Below, in pieces: positions 44,341 to 55,850 of a stretch of 64,000 bases of DNA. Under the pieces are notes generated by a model. That model ran no database searches and had not been told where the DNA came from. It was given only the letters and a program-made list of their open reading frames with translations. Source of the stretch: Pycnopodia helianthoides (lineage: Eukaryota; Echinodermata; Asteroidea; Forcipulatida; Asteriidae); NCBI GenBank assembly GCA_032158295.1, contig CM063252.1, forward strand, positions 12,667,837 through 12,731,836, read 5' to 3'. Positions within the stretch are counted from its first letter, which is position 1, and every line of letters begins with the position of its first letter. The translations under genes were made by a program, and so were the position numbers.

Positions 44341-46013
44341 GTTGCTTTATTTTGTAAAACATACAAACTGTTTTATGGATCAATTGGCTTAGCCCTGGCA
44401 CCCAGATATTAACAGAACTGTCAATTTTAAAGGGTTGACTCTGAACTATGACAGTCAGTGTATCATAAAAGAGCTTTGGTTATTTTGACCATTTATTATA
44501 TGCTACCTTATCCTTAGTTATTATGTAATCTTGGGAATTAAAACACTCCACATGGTGAAGTTGTACATTTTCTGTTGATACACACCAAACTATAATTGAC
44601 TCTGAACTCTCTACCAAACTGCTTTATTCACTGAAGTGTCTGTAGATGGAAGAAATCCCTGACACAGGGTTTTTGTTTTGAAGGGTTATTTTACCTTAAA
44701 ACGTGAAGGAAATATTATTCCAAAGACTCACTGGTAGACTGAATAATTGCAACTACACTAATTGCATGTTTAGAAAGTTCACTCCTTTTTTCTTTGATGT
44801 TTTATTTGTGAAGTTTTACATTGTAAATGGTTTTTGACATTGCACTTTAACTAGATACAGCAAGAAAACACATTTTACCCTCTTGATTCTCTAACTTAAA
44901 AAAACCAACAGCCTAAGTTGCCTCATCTGACAGTAAAAGGTTGATTGTCTTTCTTTCTACAATAAAATAGTACATCAGTACTTTAAAAAGAACAATTTCC
45001 TTCTTGTACAAGTTGCATCTACTGGACTTAAAATCTGACTTTATTCCTAAAAGCAAACTGATTGTTTGTTTGAAATATTATTTTATTCCTTTCTTGATTG
45101 TGTGGTATTTTTTCCTCACTGGTATTCTCAGAGGGTTGTATTCCTCATATCTCTAAAACTATGATATAGTTTTTACTATCAGGGTGAACCTCAATTCTTA
45201 CTGCTTCATAACTCTTTCTTTGACTTTATTTCTCATCATCTTTGATACTGGTATTGATATAATCACCAACAATGATGTGTACATATACATACATCTGTGT
45301 GAATTTCTTGGTCTTCATCTGTTCAGTTTAGAACTGAACTGAAATGTAACTTACCTTAGCCAACTATGAGTTGTTTTATATTTAGTCCTTTCTTGGTCAT
45401 GATGAGGTTCTCCCTTAGTAAACATCTTTGGAGTTAATTCCTTATCATGTTTGTAGATTTTCAATAACTTCCTGCCTTCTCACCACTAGGCACGTAGTCC
45501 TGCATTATCTTCAATTTCAGTTCGGGGCTAACGTTAATTTTCTCTTTAAGAGTTCAATTTTTCATAGGATTTTGCAAAGTGGGACTTGTCTTGCTTTCAA
45601 TGCTGTGTACCCAGGCTTGGACACACTGGGAAGAAACTGTGTACCCAGTGCCTTCCTCCTTGTCATCTTATTCATGAAGTCTGTCTTCCCCTCACTTTAT
45701 CTCATTTATTCAAGACCTTGTTTTCCTCACTTCATTTTTTTTAAAGACTATTCATATTCAAACTGTACAGTTTCTTCAAGAACATTGTCTCCCTCCACTG
45801 CATCTTATTTAGGATATTTATCTTCTTCTTCTTCCCGCTTGATTCACGTTCTTCAGAATCCTCTTTATTTCTCTAAAAACCTTTTTTCTTCTATCCTGCT
45901 TTCGTCCTAATCAAGACAAATGTTGTTGATCCCCAATAGACTATTCAGGACCAATAAGACATGGCAATGACAAGAACCAAGATGTGATACAAATAGTTAA
46001 GTGTTAAAGGAAC
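44341..46013. other. AT-rich intergenic or intronic DNA, no gene supported
   Basis: The longest frame, 160 codons at 45428-45910, does not begin at ATG and is Ser/Phe/Leu-rich because the strand is T-rich. No domain. Not called. Confidence 0.4.
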
Positions 46014-46385
46014 ATTACAGAAATTGTTTTTGCTAACAAAACAGTTGCTGGCAGTGTAAGCACTTTATGTAATCCACCATATACATAAACTGACAAACCT
46101 GTAGAAGTTTGAGATCGATCGGGTCACGAGAAACTAGTGAAAAACCGATTACACATTTGCATGAAATCATATAGGTTCAACAAATGAATAAAACGCTCAC
46201 TGAGCGATAAACTCCAATCGGAAAATTAGTTTATCCATTTCTCATCAAATATGGCATTTCAGACAGAAATATTGCAAGGGATGTTTTCTACTGTCATCAT
46301 TAGACCGTGTAAGTTTTATGTAAATTTGTGATCAAAAAGTATATTTTGCAATTTTGTTCTTACCAATTCTGTAATGTTCCTTTAA
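46014..46385 (+). mobile_element. TTAAAGGAAC inverted-repeat element, copy 4 (complete)
   Basis: TTAA at 46014-46017 and 46382-46385. It has the same order of landmarks as copy 2, with small deletions (for example after GATCGATCGG). Confidence 0.87.
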
Positions 46386-48529
46386 CACCTTTTTCTTATG
46401 TTCATCTCTATCCCTAACTCCAGTTTGGTAGACAATCAAACTATCAAACCAGTTAACTATTCCTTGCTAACTAGATCAAAGTGTAGAATAATTGTGTATA
46501 TTTGTGTTTATAAAATCTCTGAAATAAGTAGATTTAATCAAGGCAGGGTAAAGGATGTTTAGCCTCAATATTTTAGCAATTTTATTTAGAAATCTGTCAT
46601 GTCAGTTTTTACATTTTTTAACAAACGAACAAATGTTGAAACTTCTTGAATTCAAAAATACACAAATTAAGTTTTCATGGTTTAACTTGAATGTTTAACA
46701 ATAGGTGTCCTTACGAACAATATCCCACAATATAATTTTTGTTTACTTATCACTTTAAGATGGCTGGTTTGTATTTTGGCGTTTTGCTCTAGATGCATTA
46801 CTTGAACTCACAACCTTTCCCAAACAAATGTCTGGCAACATCCCATACCCTGCCTTGTAAATAATGCATGAAATCTAAAAAATAACGCTGCTTTTTCATC
46901 CAGTCAATTTTTGATACAGATGATACTGATCAGCTGTGAGGAGTGTACAACTTGGCTTTGTTATTCTTCAGATTCTTCAACATCCTTCATTCAACAGAAT
47001 GCAACAAAACAGCAACCCAAGAAACTTCTCATTCATCCTTAACCTGAGTTCCAGTTTGACCAAGCAATCAGATTCCCTTATGCAGATGACTTATTCATTG
47101 CATCAACTGGAGTTATCTGATAGATCATTATACTTATAAGGAACCTGGGTATCTATGAAATGACATCATTCAGCCAAGGCAGGGTACATGTACACAGGAT
47201 AAGCAAACAAATCTATTTGAAAACCTGTAATCACAGCATTTTCTTCACAAACAAGATGAAATCAACCCAACTGAAAACAAAAATGTAATCCATATTTAAT
47301 GATCGAACCAGACTGCTAAAAAGACCAGGTAATCCTCACTGAGAACATTTCAAAAGTCAGACAAATTAGTATTCTTCTCATTAATGTAAATGAATATAAG
47401 GTTTAAAGAAAATACCCAGTCTACATCCTTGGTGTAAATCCAATTTGCTGGAGCAGCACCCTTTCAAAACCAAACTAGTTCCATCCTGTACCCTGCCTTA
47501 AAAAATGTTTAAAACTTGAACAATTATTTAAGTTTGTTTCATTTTTAGCCTACAGTAAACTGGTGTGGAAGTGACTGATGAGCTGAAGGGACAGATGAAC
47601 CTGATAACCGAGTGTCTCAGCTCACCAACGGTGGCAGCAGACAAGTTATTGGTGTTTTCAGACAGCTCTCTCTGTCTCTCATTCAACTCGGTGTAACCCA
47701 ACAGAGCTTTGACAGCGAAAATAGTCTGATCCCATTTTGGTTTGAAGAGATTTATTATTGGTTAGTGCTATTGCACACAGGGAACATGTCAAAGAAGATG
47801 AAAACACAATAAAGGTTCAGATTCAAAAGAGGTTATGGGGCAAACAAAGACATCCATTTCAACTCTCAAATCTGGTTACAAAAGTCGGATTCAAGTCATC
47901 TGCTTTTAGTGCACATGAAAAGCCCCTATTTCCATAAAGTCATTTACTTTATTATTCTTTACAAAATTATTACTTGTGTCCTCATTATGATGTGCAAACA
48001 ATGTTACAAATGTTTTGCTTTGGCTTTGAGTTGACAGCTCATTTAAATAGGAATTTAGAATGTGAAATGAGTTTGAGATCTTAATGTAGAAATATTTCAG
48101 TTGTTTTGCTGAATCTGTTCACTGGCACATCATTAGATTATGCTTCAAATTATCAGACAGCTTCATCATCAGGAAAATACAAAAATTATGAACACAAAAA
48201 TGTTTCACTAAAGTTAAAGTCTCTCTCTGGAAAATAAATTATGAAATAACCAAGTAGTTATTGGGTTGCATCTTGCATCATGACTGCAATGGAGGGTCAA
48301 GCCAAATTGTTGCAAATAGTTTCATGGATTTAATAACTTCGTATGGGAGTACCTGTATTATTTCATGTTCATAATAATGTGTGCCAGTGTACACTTTTGT
48401 GATACAAACTTTTTCACTATGCCTTTTTCTGTATTTTAAATAAAAGAAAAGAAACTTGTGTCCTTTTGTCGTTTTTTGTATTTAAATAAATGAAGAAACA
48501 ATGTGTTTTTGTGCCTTTTTCTTGGTAGG
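46386..48529. other. AT-rich DNA; possible terminal exon near 47577
   Basis: No firm gene. From about 47577 to the TAA at 47693-47695 one plus-strand frame reads VTDELKGQMNLITECLSSPT and continues to FNSV. An acceptor-like TTTCATTTTTAG lies upstream, but an in-frame stop separates it. AATAAA occurs at 47810-47815 and 48439-48444. I regard this as a weak lead only. Confidence 0.3.
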
Positions 48530-49355
48530 TGTGAATTGGAGGAGGCCAAACTTACTGTGTAGCAAGGTAGAGGAACAAAATATGGGGGGGGTGACAACTG
48601 GGAAGGGTAGAGGGCAGGCTTGATAGGGGTGAAATTGGGAAGGCCCAAATTATCTCACTATGTAGCAAGGTAGAGGGACAGAATATGGCAGGGGGGTTGA
48701 CAACTGGAAAGGATAGAGGGCAGGCTTGGTAGGTGTGAATTGGAGGAGGCCTAAATTACTCGCTAATGTAGAAGGTAAAGGAACAGAATTGGGGGGGGGT
48801 GACAACTGGAAGATAGGCAGCTTGTAGTGTGAATTGAGAGGCCCAAATTACTCACTATGTAGCAAGTAAAGGACAGAATAGGGTGGGTTGACAACTGGAA
48901 GGATAAGGCAGGCTGGTGTGAATTGGAGGAGGGCCCAAATTACTCACTATGTAGCAAGGTAGAGGAACAGAATAGGGGGGGGGGGGTTGACAACTGGGAA
49001 GAGATAGAGGGCAGGCTTGGTGGGTGTGAATTGGAGGAGGGCCAAATTACTCACTATGTAGCAAGGTAGAGGAACAGAATATGGGGGGGGTGACAACTGG
49101 GAAGGGATAGAGGGCAGGCTTGGTAGGTGTGAATTGGAGGAGGGCCCAAATTACTCACTATGTAGCAAGGTAGAGGAACAGAATATGGGGGGGACAACTG
49201 GGAAGGGATAGAGGGAGGCTTGGGGGTGTGAATTGGAGGAGGGCCCAACTTACTATGCAAGGTGAGGAAGCAATGTTGGGGGGGGGGCGGTTGACAACTG
49301 GGAAGGGATAGAGGGCAGGCTTGGTGGTGTGAATTGGAGGAGGGCCCAAGTTTAG
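48530..49355 (-). repeat. About 100-bp tandem repeat with G run in each unit, eight units
   Basis: Units contain ACTCACTATGTAGCAAGGTA, GAGGAACAGAATATGG, a G run of 6-12, TGACAACTGGGAAGGGATAG and GGGCAGGCTTGGTAGGTGTG. Spacing varies from 92 to 107 through small deletions. Minus-strand frames giving Pro-rich peptides (PPPYFVPLPCYTV) come from the C-rich strand and are not genes. Confidence 0.9.
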
Positions 49356-50200
49356 GAAAGAAAATGGATGTGTGGGATCTGTTGTCTAATTCGTGACATT
49401 TATTTGTTATTTGAGTTGGTTTTTTTAAACTAAAATTTACCTCGGCATGCAAGCGCCTAAACTCCTTGGATGACAGACACCAAAGTAAGGGAGTGCCCAT
49501 AACTCCGGGCTGTGATCTGTGCAAGCACTACACCATGTAAGTCTGTATGGCGCCCCCACAGTAATGTAGTACATTTCAAATAAAGTTATCAAAGCGAGGA
49601 TCTATGGGAAATATTAATGCTAAAGAACAATAAATAAATTAGGAATTGCATCTTAGTTTAGTAAAACCAAATTTATTTAATACAAGGGGCCTCTCCTGAC
49701 ATCAATCAACAGCTTTGGGCTTTATGAAAATAAAAGAAATTTAATTTCAGAAATGTGAGATCCGAGTTTGGGGGGGGGTGTCCACACCTTCCCCAGCCCG
49801 CAAAATATTAATATAATTATGATATCACTACAAAACATCATATGACACGTCCCACGGGCTGTTTTTGACTTGCGCAGACCGTCCGTATTTATCAAAGTTC
49901 TTTACTAATTTTTTTGAACTTGCCACAAAAGGCTATTGATTTTACCAAGCTCTACATGACGACTTGGCAAAATTTTTACCATTCGCCATACAATGGTTTG
50001 TTGTTTTTTGGCCCATGCCAATTTGGGGTAAAAAAAATCGTATTTTCCCATTATTTTAATGGTTCTTTTTGTCCAATTGCTACAAAAGTTCGTAAAGTTT
50101 AAGTTAAAAGGCATTATAATAGAATGGAATAATGTTTAACGTTTGGGGCGCTAAAGTTGTTAGCTCACACTTTCGAGGGGAGGGGGGGGGGACCAAATAC
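49356..50200. other. Intergenic DNA, no gene seen
   Basis: A G run near 49770; no coding region or RNA recognised. Frames at 49905-50114 on both strands overlap each other and lack features. Confidence 0.4.
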
Positions 50201-50204
50201 AATT

Positions 50205-50530
50205 TCAATTTTGTTAAAAGGAAAAACAAAATCTATTTAAAAAAGGGAGCCCAAAGTCAAACAAACGGTTCCCAAGGAAACAGCTGACCCTGCTTGCAAC
50301 TTTTGTTCACAAAATTGCTAATGGTAAGTTTTCGAAAAAGTCAGACGTTTTTTATCGGGGGGGGGGCACCAGATGCAGCCTTAAAAAGTTACTGTCATAA
50401 ACTATGGCGGGGGGGGGGTGTCGCATTGTGCCCCGGTGCTGATAGGGTTAACCCACTAGAGGGCGCTATTTTATCATGCCGTGTAACAGGTTCATAGACT
50501 TTGGAACCGAGATTAGAATGATTTTTTTTG
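50205..50530 (+). repeat. Duplicated segment, copy A
   Basis: CAAAGTCAAACAAACGGTTC, GGAAACAGCTGACC, AGTCAGACGTTTTTTATCGG and CCACTAGAGGGCGCTATTTT recur in the same order at 51520-51770. The copies are clearly diverged. Class unknown. Confidence 0.65.
50453..50467 (+). promoter_or_regulatory. CTCF-like core motif CCACTAGAGGGCGCT
   Basis: This 15-mer fits the published bilaterian CTCF core (CCASNAGRKGGCRS) at nearly every position. It sits in a duplicated segment whose other copy keeps the motif (51697-51711, CCACAAGAGGGCGCT). Binding is inferred only. Confidence 0.35.
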
Positions 50531-50868
50531 CTTAAAAATGAATCTCCGTTTAGTTTTATAATAACGTTAAGGGAACATTGAAACAAATTTGTCGACTTAA
50601 TATCTCTTAACAGTGACTTGGTACAAGTCATATTTATAGATCATATCTTTTAACTATTAGTTTTAAGTCAAATGACTTATGCCAATTTTTTTTATGAGAC
50701 ATGCATCTCATACCGATGACCTAGTACAAGTCTAAATTATGACTTGTACTATGCCATTATGAGATGTAAGTCTTTTGTGATTTTGTCTTTCTCTTTTAAT
50801 GTCCCTTAAAATCTGAAGTTTAGTTGTCCAAAATTATGTTTGATTCGTTTTCAAGAGGCTGAGAGACT

Positions 50869-51206
50869 TTAAAGGCCCTGTACACTATTGGTAAGATCGA
50901 AAAACACAATGTTCACAGATTCACACATAACTTACACGATTTAAAGTAAGTAATGGTAGAAAGGGTTCCTTAAAGTATTTCTGCCTAAAATGCTATCGTT
51001 TCTGAGAAACGAGTAAAACAATAGTAATTATCGCGCGCGATAATTTGAAAAAAACAGAAATAAGATCTCTTTTCACTATTTTCTCGTGACCTCGATGACC
51101 AATTGAGCTCAAACTTTCACAGGTTTGTTTGTTCATGCATATGTTTAATCACACAAAATGTGGACACTGATTTTGAGCTGTTACCAAAAGTGTACAATAC
51201 CTTTAA
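50869..51206 (-). mobile_element. TTAAAGG(CCCTGTACACTATTGG) element, copy B
   Basis: TTAA at 50869-50872 and 51203-51206. It is the inverse of 11962-12301 over its full length and keeps the internal ATTATCGCGCGCGATAAT palindrome. Non-coding. Confidence 0.87.
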
Positions 51207-51519
51207 CACTTCCGTAATATTATCCTTAGTCCACGATGCTTTTGAACAGCAGGGGATCTAGGATTTTCAAGGAGGGGTGCAAACTGATTAATTAGTGTAA
51301 AGTGCGGCAACTTCGGGGTTGTAACAAAGGTCAGTAAAGGGAGACCTTTATAATTTATAAGTTGAAAATGCTCAGTTCCCCAGGCCTGATGTTGTGTTAA
51401 AGCATGGTTGACGATTCTTAGAAATCGATTATTTTTAGTTTCCACAATGCATTATTTTAACACTGTCGCATGACAAACCACTACAACTTTGCTTGAAAAG
51501 ACACAAAATTCACTAAAAG

Positions 51520-51770
51520 AGCATGTGACTCAAAGTCAAACAAAACGGTTGCCATGGAAACAGCTGACCTCTGATATTTTTATATACCATATATTTATTG
51601 ATGAATGTTTGGAAAAAGTCGGAATGTTAAAAAAGGTAAGGGCAAAAACTAAGTTGGGTTGGGTGCATTATGAGTCCCCGGTCCTGGCGGGGTGACCCAC
51701 AAGAGGGCGCTATTTCAGGCACTGGCATTTTATCATGCAGGCTGTTGTCAAATTGTTATAAACTGAACAG
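51520..51770 (+). repeat. Duplicated segment, copy B
   Basis: Diverged copy of 50205-50530, about 1.25 kb downstream. A second pair in the same region (AAGTGCGGCAACTTC at 51299 and 51819, each followed by GGGTTGTA and GGAGACCTTT) shows wider local duplication. Confidence 0.65.
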
Positions 51771-54436
51771 GATGCTATTTTTTATTATAACTTCTTTATT
51801 TTTATATTAAAATTATTAAGTGCGGCAACTTCAGGGTTGTAGCAAACGGAGACCTTTTGACTACCAAGCTATGTAGTGTGACAGAAAGTGTTAATCTTGT
51901 GCATTGAGGTGAAATTCATCATTGTGTTTTCCTTTATTGGTTGTTTTAAAGACATCTCTGGGTCACGGTTGAGTAATTATTGTTGTTTTGAAAACTAGAA
52001 CGGGCTTGCTAGTCGTCTTTGGATTTGGTTAGGTAGCGGATTATTGATTTTAAACGATGTGGGAATTTTTTTAACAGAGGTGCAGCCTTAAGAATTTTGT
52101 TAAAACCCGCACCCAAAATTTAAAAGTGTGCGTTTTATTCTGCTTGAATGTTATTGTAACGGTTGCAGACGACAGTAGGTCTTGAACATCAGGGCCCAAT
52201 TTCATCATGCTGTTAAACAGAAAATGCTGCTGAGCAAATAAGTTCTTTGCTAAGCAAACAAATAGTAGGGCACCAGCCGTAACATCAAAACTTCATGGAC
52301 TTTTTCTGTGCTTAGCATTTTGGGGTTCTTACAGGCTTATCGAAATTGAAGCCTGGATGACAAAGACACGATCAGATTTAAATTGATACGTTTCTGGTTT
52401 CGACAAGCAAGCCTAGTGCAGATGTAATTTGAAATCATTAGACAACGAATACACTTGATATTATTATGAAGTTTTGGAATTCATTTTGTGTTTGGTTGTA
52501 CTTGTAGGCAGGCCTGCGTGTCGTGGTGGTGATACAGGTTATCAATGTAATTGAAAACTTAACTATAAAACCTTGACCCCCCCCCCATTTATCATAATTG
52601 CCGTTCTTAAGCACCATAGGTTAAAACTTGTCTCTTAATTGGTATCGATGTTTGATTACAATTATTAAAGATGTATTAAACACTGTATGACCATTTTGGG
52701 GTTTGATCCTTCTTTGTGTAATGACAATGATTACTGCAACATCGAGGGGGCAGACTATTAGGTTCCTAGCCTCAATCTGATTTCATGACTGTTTGGACAT
52801 AATATATAATGTATTTTTTCTTTAATTCTTTTTTTTTTTAAATGTGCCTTTTTTTTAATGAAAGAAAAGGTTTCGTGTTAATGTTATAAAATACAATGGT
52901 GCTTATATTTTTATTCACTACAATATCAACATATCAACGTATGGTACATTACAACCAAATCGAGGCACTATATCAAAGAACCGAGAATGGGATATTGACG
53001 TTGGTGGCGTCGGGAAAGTCTTGTTTTGGGTTTGTGGATTGGTGGAATTGTAACTGCTTGTGTTTTATTGTTAAGCAAGGAGGTTTTGATGTTAAGTATT
53101 TGCTTCCAAGGCGTTTGGTAATAAAAACTACTTGTATGAGGGTAAAAAAAAAACTCCTTGTATCGGGCCCGTATTTGTCTTGATTTTTAATGATTGTTTG
53201 ACGGGTATAATAAAACTCTGATGCGGTTACACTCAGTAAGACGTGGGGGAAAGAGAAATGCAAGAGAGACACTCTGTGGTCCGGGGTGTGCCTTTTGTTT
53301 TGATGTGATTTATTTTGTTAGATGGTTGTTAAAATCAAACCCGTCTAGTAGAACTTTGTGAAGGAAAGAGCATGGTTTCGGGCGTGTATCTGTATGTGTT
53401 TTGCTGTTAGGGTAGATGTTTCCTAGGCGGTTTGTTTTAAAACTTGACAATTACACGCGGTATAGGCTTGGACGCGTGGAGGAAAGTGCGAAGTAAGAGA
53501 GACAGTATGTGGTTCGGGGTGTGGGGAGTATTGTTACTTACAGTTTGTTTCTAAGGCAGTTGGTTTTAAAACTCTGCGGGTAAACCTAATCCCAAGTTAT
53601 TATACAATGTATACTTTTTGTATTACAGATTGTTGACAAGGGATCAATACCACGTGATGAAAAAATACAAATTGAAAAAACCTGAGTGAAGGAGACTCAC
53701 AATGGGAATTCAACCATTTACCGGCAGCCTAAATATCGGTCATTGTTATTCATTCCCATAGTATTTTTGTTTACACATAGATGGAACCACACACCACAAA
53801 GAAACGTTCACCAATGATGGGAAATTATTAGCCAGTTAGCGGTGGATTGTTATTTATTTATAGTTTCCAAATCCCGTAGCCCCTGTGGAAATACTGGTGG
53901 ATGATGCCTATACGTACCACATGGAATTGAAGGGTTTGTATGGAGTAAGTTATGGGGCAAAGTTAACTTTCCTTTTAAGAACAATATTTGAGTATCAATA
54001 TTATCCTAATTAATTCGAATTAGTGATTGAATTTAAGGATTTAGCTGGTTAACGAAATAATGTTGTCTAAATTACGTTGTAAAATGGCATAGCAGTTAGG
54101 GAAGTATTGGACGATTGGGAACAACATTTTTTAAGTACTAGGAGGGATTGATGGAGAAAGTTATATTCCTTCTCGGTGTAAATTACGAATGTCAATTCTC
54201 AAAATAAACTAATATTAGGGACTGAATATAAAGATTTAGAGGGTAAGCGGAGGAATGTTAACTGTTTAACGTTTCTTAATCTTATAGCCCCTTTGGAAAT
54301 ACCTGCATTTAGGGCCTACTTTTAAAGTACCAATTAAGATCAGTGTATTGTGGAGGGGGTTATGGGACTAAAGTTATGTTTTTAATTAATTTGCGGGTCA
54401 CTTCTGCCATTGAACTCAAATTAGCGATTGAATAAA
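51771..54436. other. Intergenic or intronic DNA; possible terminal exon near 53630
   Basis: No firm gene. After TTTTTGTATTACAG (ending 53629) one frame reads IVDKGSIPRDEKIQIEKT and stops, a possible terminal exon, but the evidence is thin. 52191-52325 begins AGGGCCCAATTTCATCATGC and is a one-ended member of the AGCTGCTTAAG group. Decayed units of the 201-bp array begin by about 54300. Confidence 0.35.
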
Positions 54437-55650
54437 GATTTAACCGGTTACCAGTGGAATGTTGTTGACTTTGTGGAGGGGGTTATGGGACTAAAGTAGT
54501 TTTTTTTATCAATTTGCGGGTCATTTCTCCCATTGAAATAAAATTAGCGATTGAATAAAGATGGAATACCAGTGGAATGTTGCTGACTTGAAATTTCTCA
54601 TAGCCCCTGTGGAAATACTTGCGTTTTGGGCTTATATACTTTTAAAGTACAATATGGGGTTGGTGGGTTTTGTGGAGGGGGTTATGGGACTAAAGTAGTT
54701 TTTATCAATTTGAGGGTCATTTCTCCCATTGAAATAAAATTAGCGATTGAATAAAGATTAAGCCGGTTACCAGTGGAATGTTGCTGACTTGAAATTTCTC
54801 ATAGCCCCTGTGGAAATACTTGCGCTTTGGGCTTATATACTTTTAAAGTACAAGATGGGGGTTGGTGGGTTTTGTGGAGGGGGTTATGGGACTAAAGTAG
54901 TTTTTTATCAATTTGAGGGTCATTTCTCCCATTGAAATAAAATTAGCGATTGAATAAATATTTAGACGGTTACCAGTGGAATGTTGCTGACTTGAAATTT
55001 CTCATAGCCCCTGTGGAAATACTTGCGTTTTGGGGCTCATATACTTTTAAAGTACAATATGGGGTTGGTGGGTTTTGTGGAGGGGGTTATGGGACTAAAG
55101 TAGTTTTTATCATTTTGAGGGTCATTTCTCCCATTGAAATAAAATTAGCGATTGAATAAAGATTAAGCCGGTTACCAGTGGAATGTTGCTGACTTGAAAT
55201 TTCCCATAGCCCCTGTGGAAATACTTGCGTTTTGGGCTTATATACTTTTAAAGTACAAGATGGGGTTGGTGGGTTTTGTGGAGGGGGTTATGGGACTAAA
55301 GTAGTTTTTATCAATTTGAGGGTCATTTCTCCCATTTAAATAGGATTAGCGATTGAATAAAGATTAGGCCGGTTACCAGTGGAATGTTGCTGACTTGAAA
55401 TTTCCCATAGCCCCTGTGGAAATACTTGCGTTTTGGGCTTATATACTTTTAAAGTACAAGATGGGGTTGGTGGGTTTTGTGGAGGGGGTTATGGGACTAA
55501 AGTAGTTTTTATCAATTTGAGGGTCATTTCTCCCATTGAAATAAAATTAGCGATTGAATAAAGATTAAGCCGGTTACCAGTGGAATGTTGCTGAATTGAA
55601 ATTTCTCATAGCCCCTGTGGAAATACTTGCGTTTTGGCCTTTTTACTTTT
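54437..55650 (+). repeat. 201-bp tandem repeat, six units
   Basis: GTGGAATGTTGCTGAC starts at about 54572, 54773, 54976, 55178, 55379 and 55580. Each unit also has CATAGCCCCTGTGGAAATAC, TATACTTTTAAAGTACAA and GGTTGGTGGGTTTTGTGGAG. Units are nearly identical, so recent. Older units lie upstream to about 54230. Confidence 0.92.
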
Positions 55651-55665
55651 AAAGTACAAGATGGG

Positions 55666-55850
55666 ATTGGTGGGTTTTGTGGAGGGGGTTATGGGACTTG
55701 GTGGGTTTTGTGGAGGGGGTTATGGGACTTGGTGGGTTTTGTGGAGGGGGTTATGGGACTTGGTGGGTTTTGTGGAGGGGGTTATGGGACTTGGTGGGTT
55801 TTGTGGAGGGGGTTATGGGACTTGGTGGGTTTTGTGGAGGGGGTTACACG
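55666..55850 (+). repeat. 31-bp tandem repeat, six units, derived from the 201-bp unit
   Basis: The unit GGTGGGTTTTGTGGAGGGGG plus TTATGGGACTT is exactly one segment of the 201-bp unit. The unit has no stop in any plus frame, so three overlapping open frames with the same Gly/Trp-rich peptide result. They are artefacts of the repeat. Confidence 0.93.

Noticed and set aside
45428..45910. 160-codon plus-strand frame
   Set aside because: No ATG start; Ser, Phe and Leu richness reflects T-rich DNA; no domain.
49054..49524. 156-codon Pro-rich minus-strand frame
   Set aside because: It is the C-rich strand of a tandem array with variable G runs; frames shift from unit to unit.
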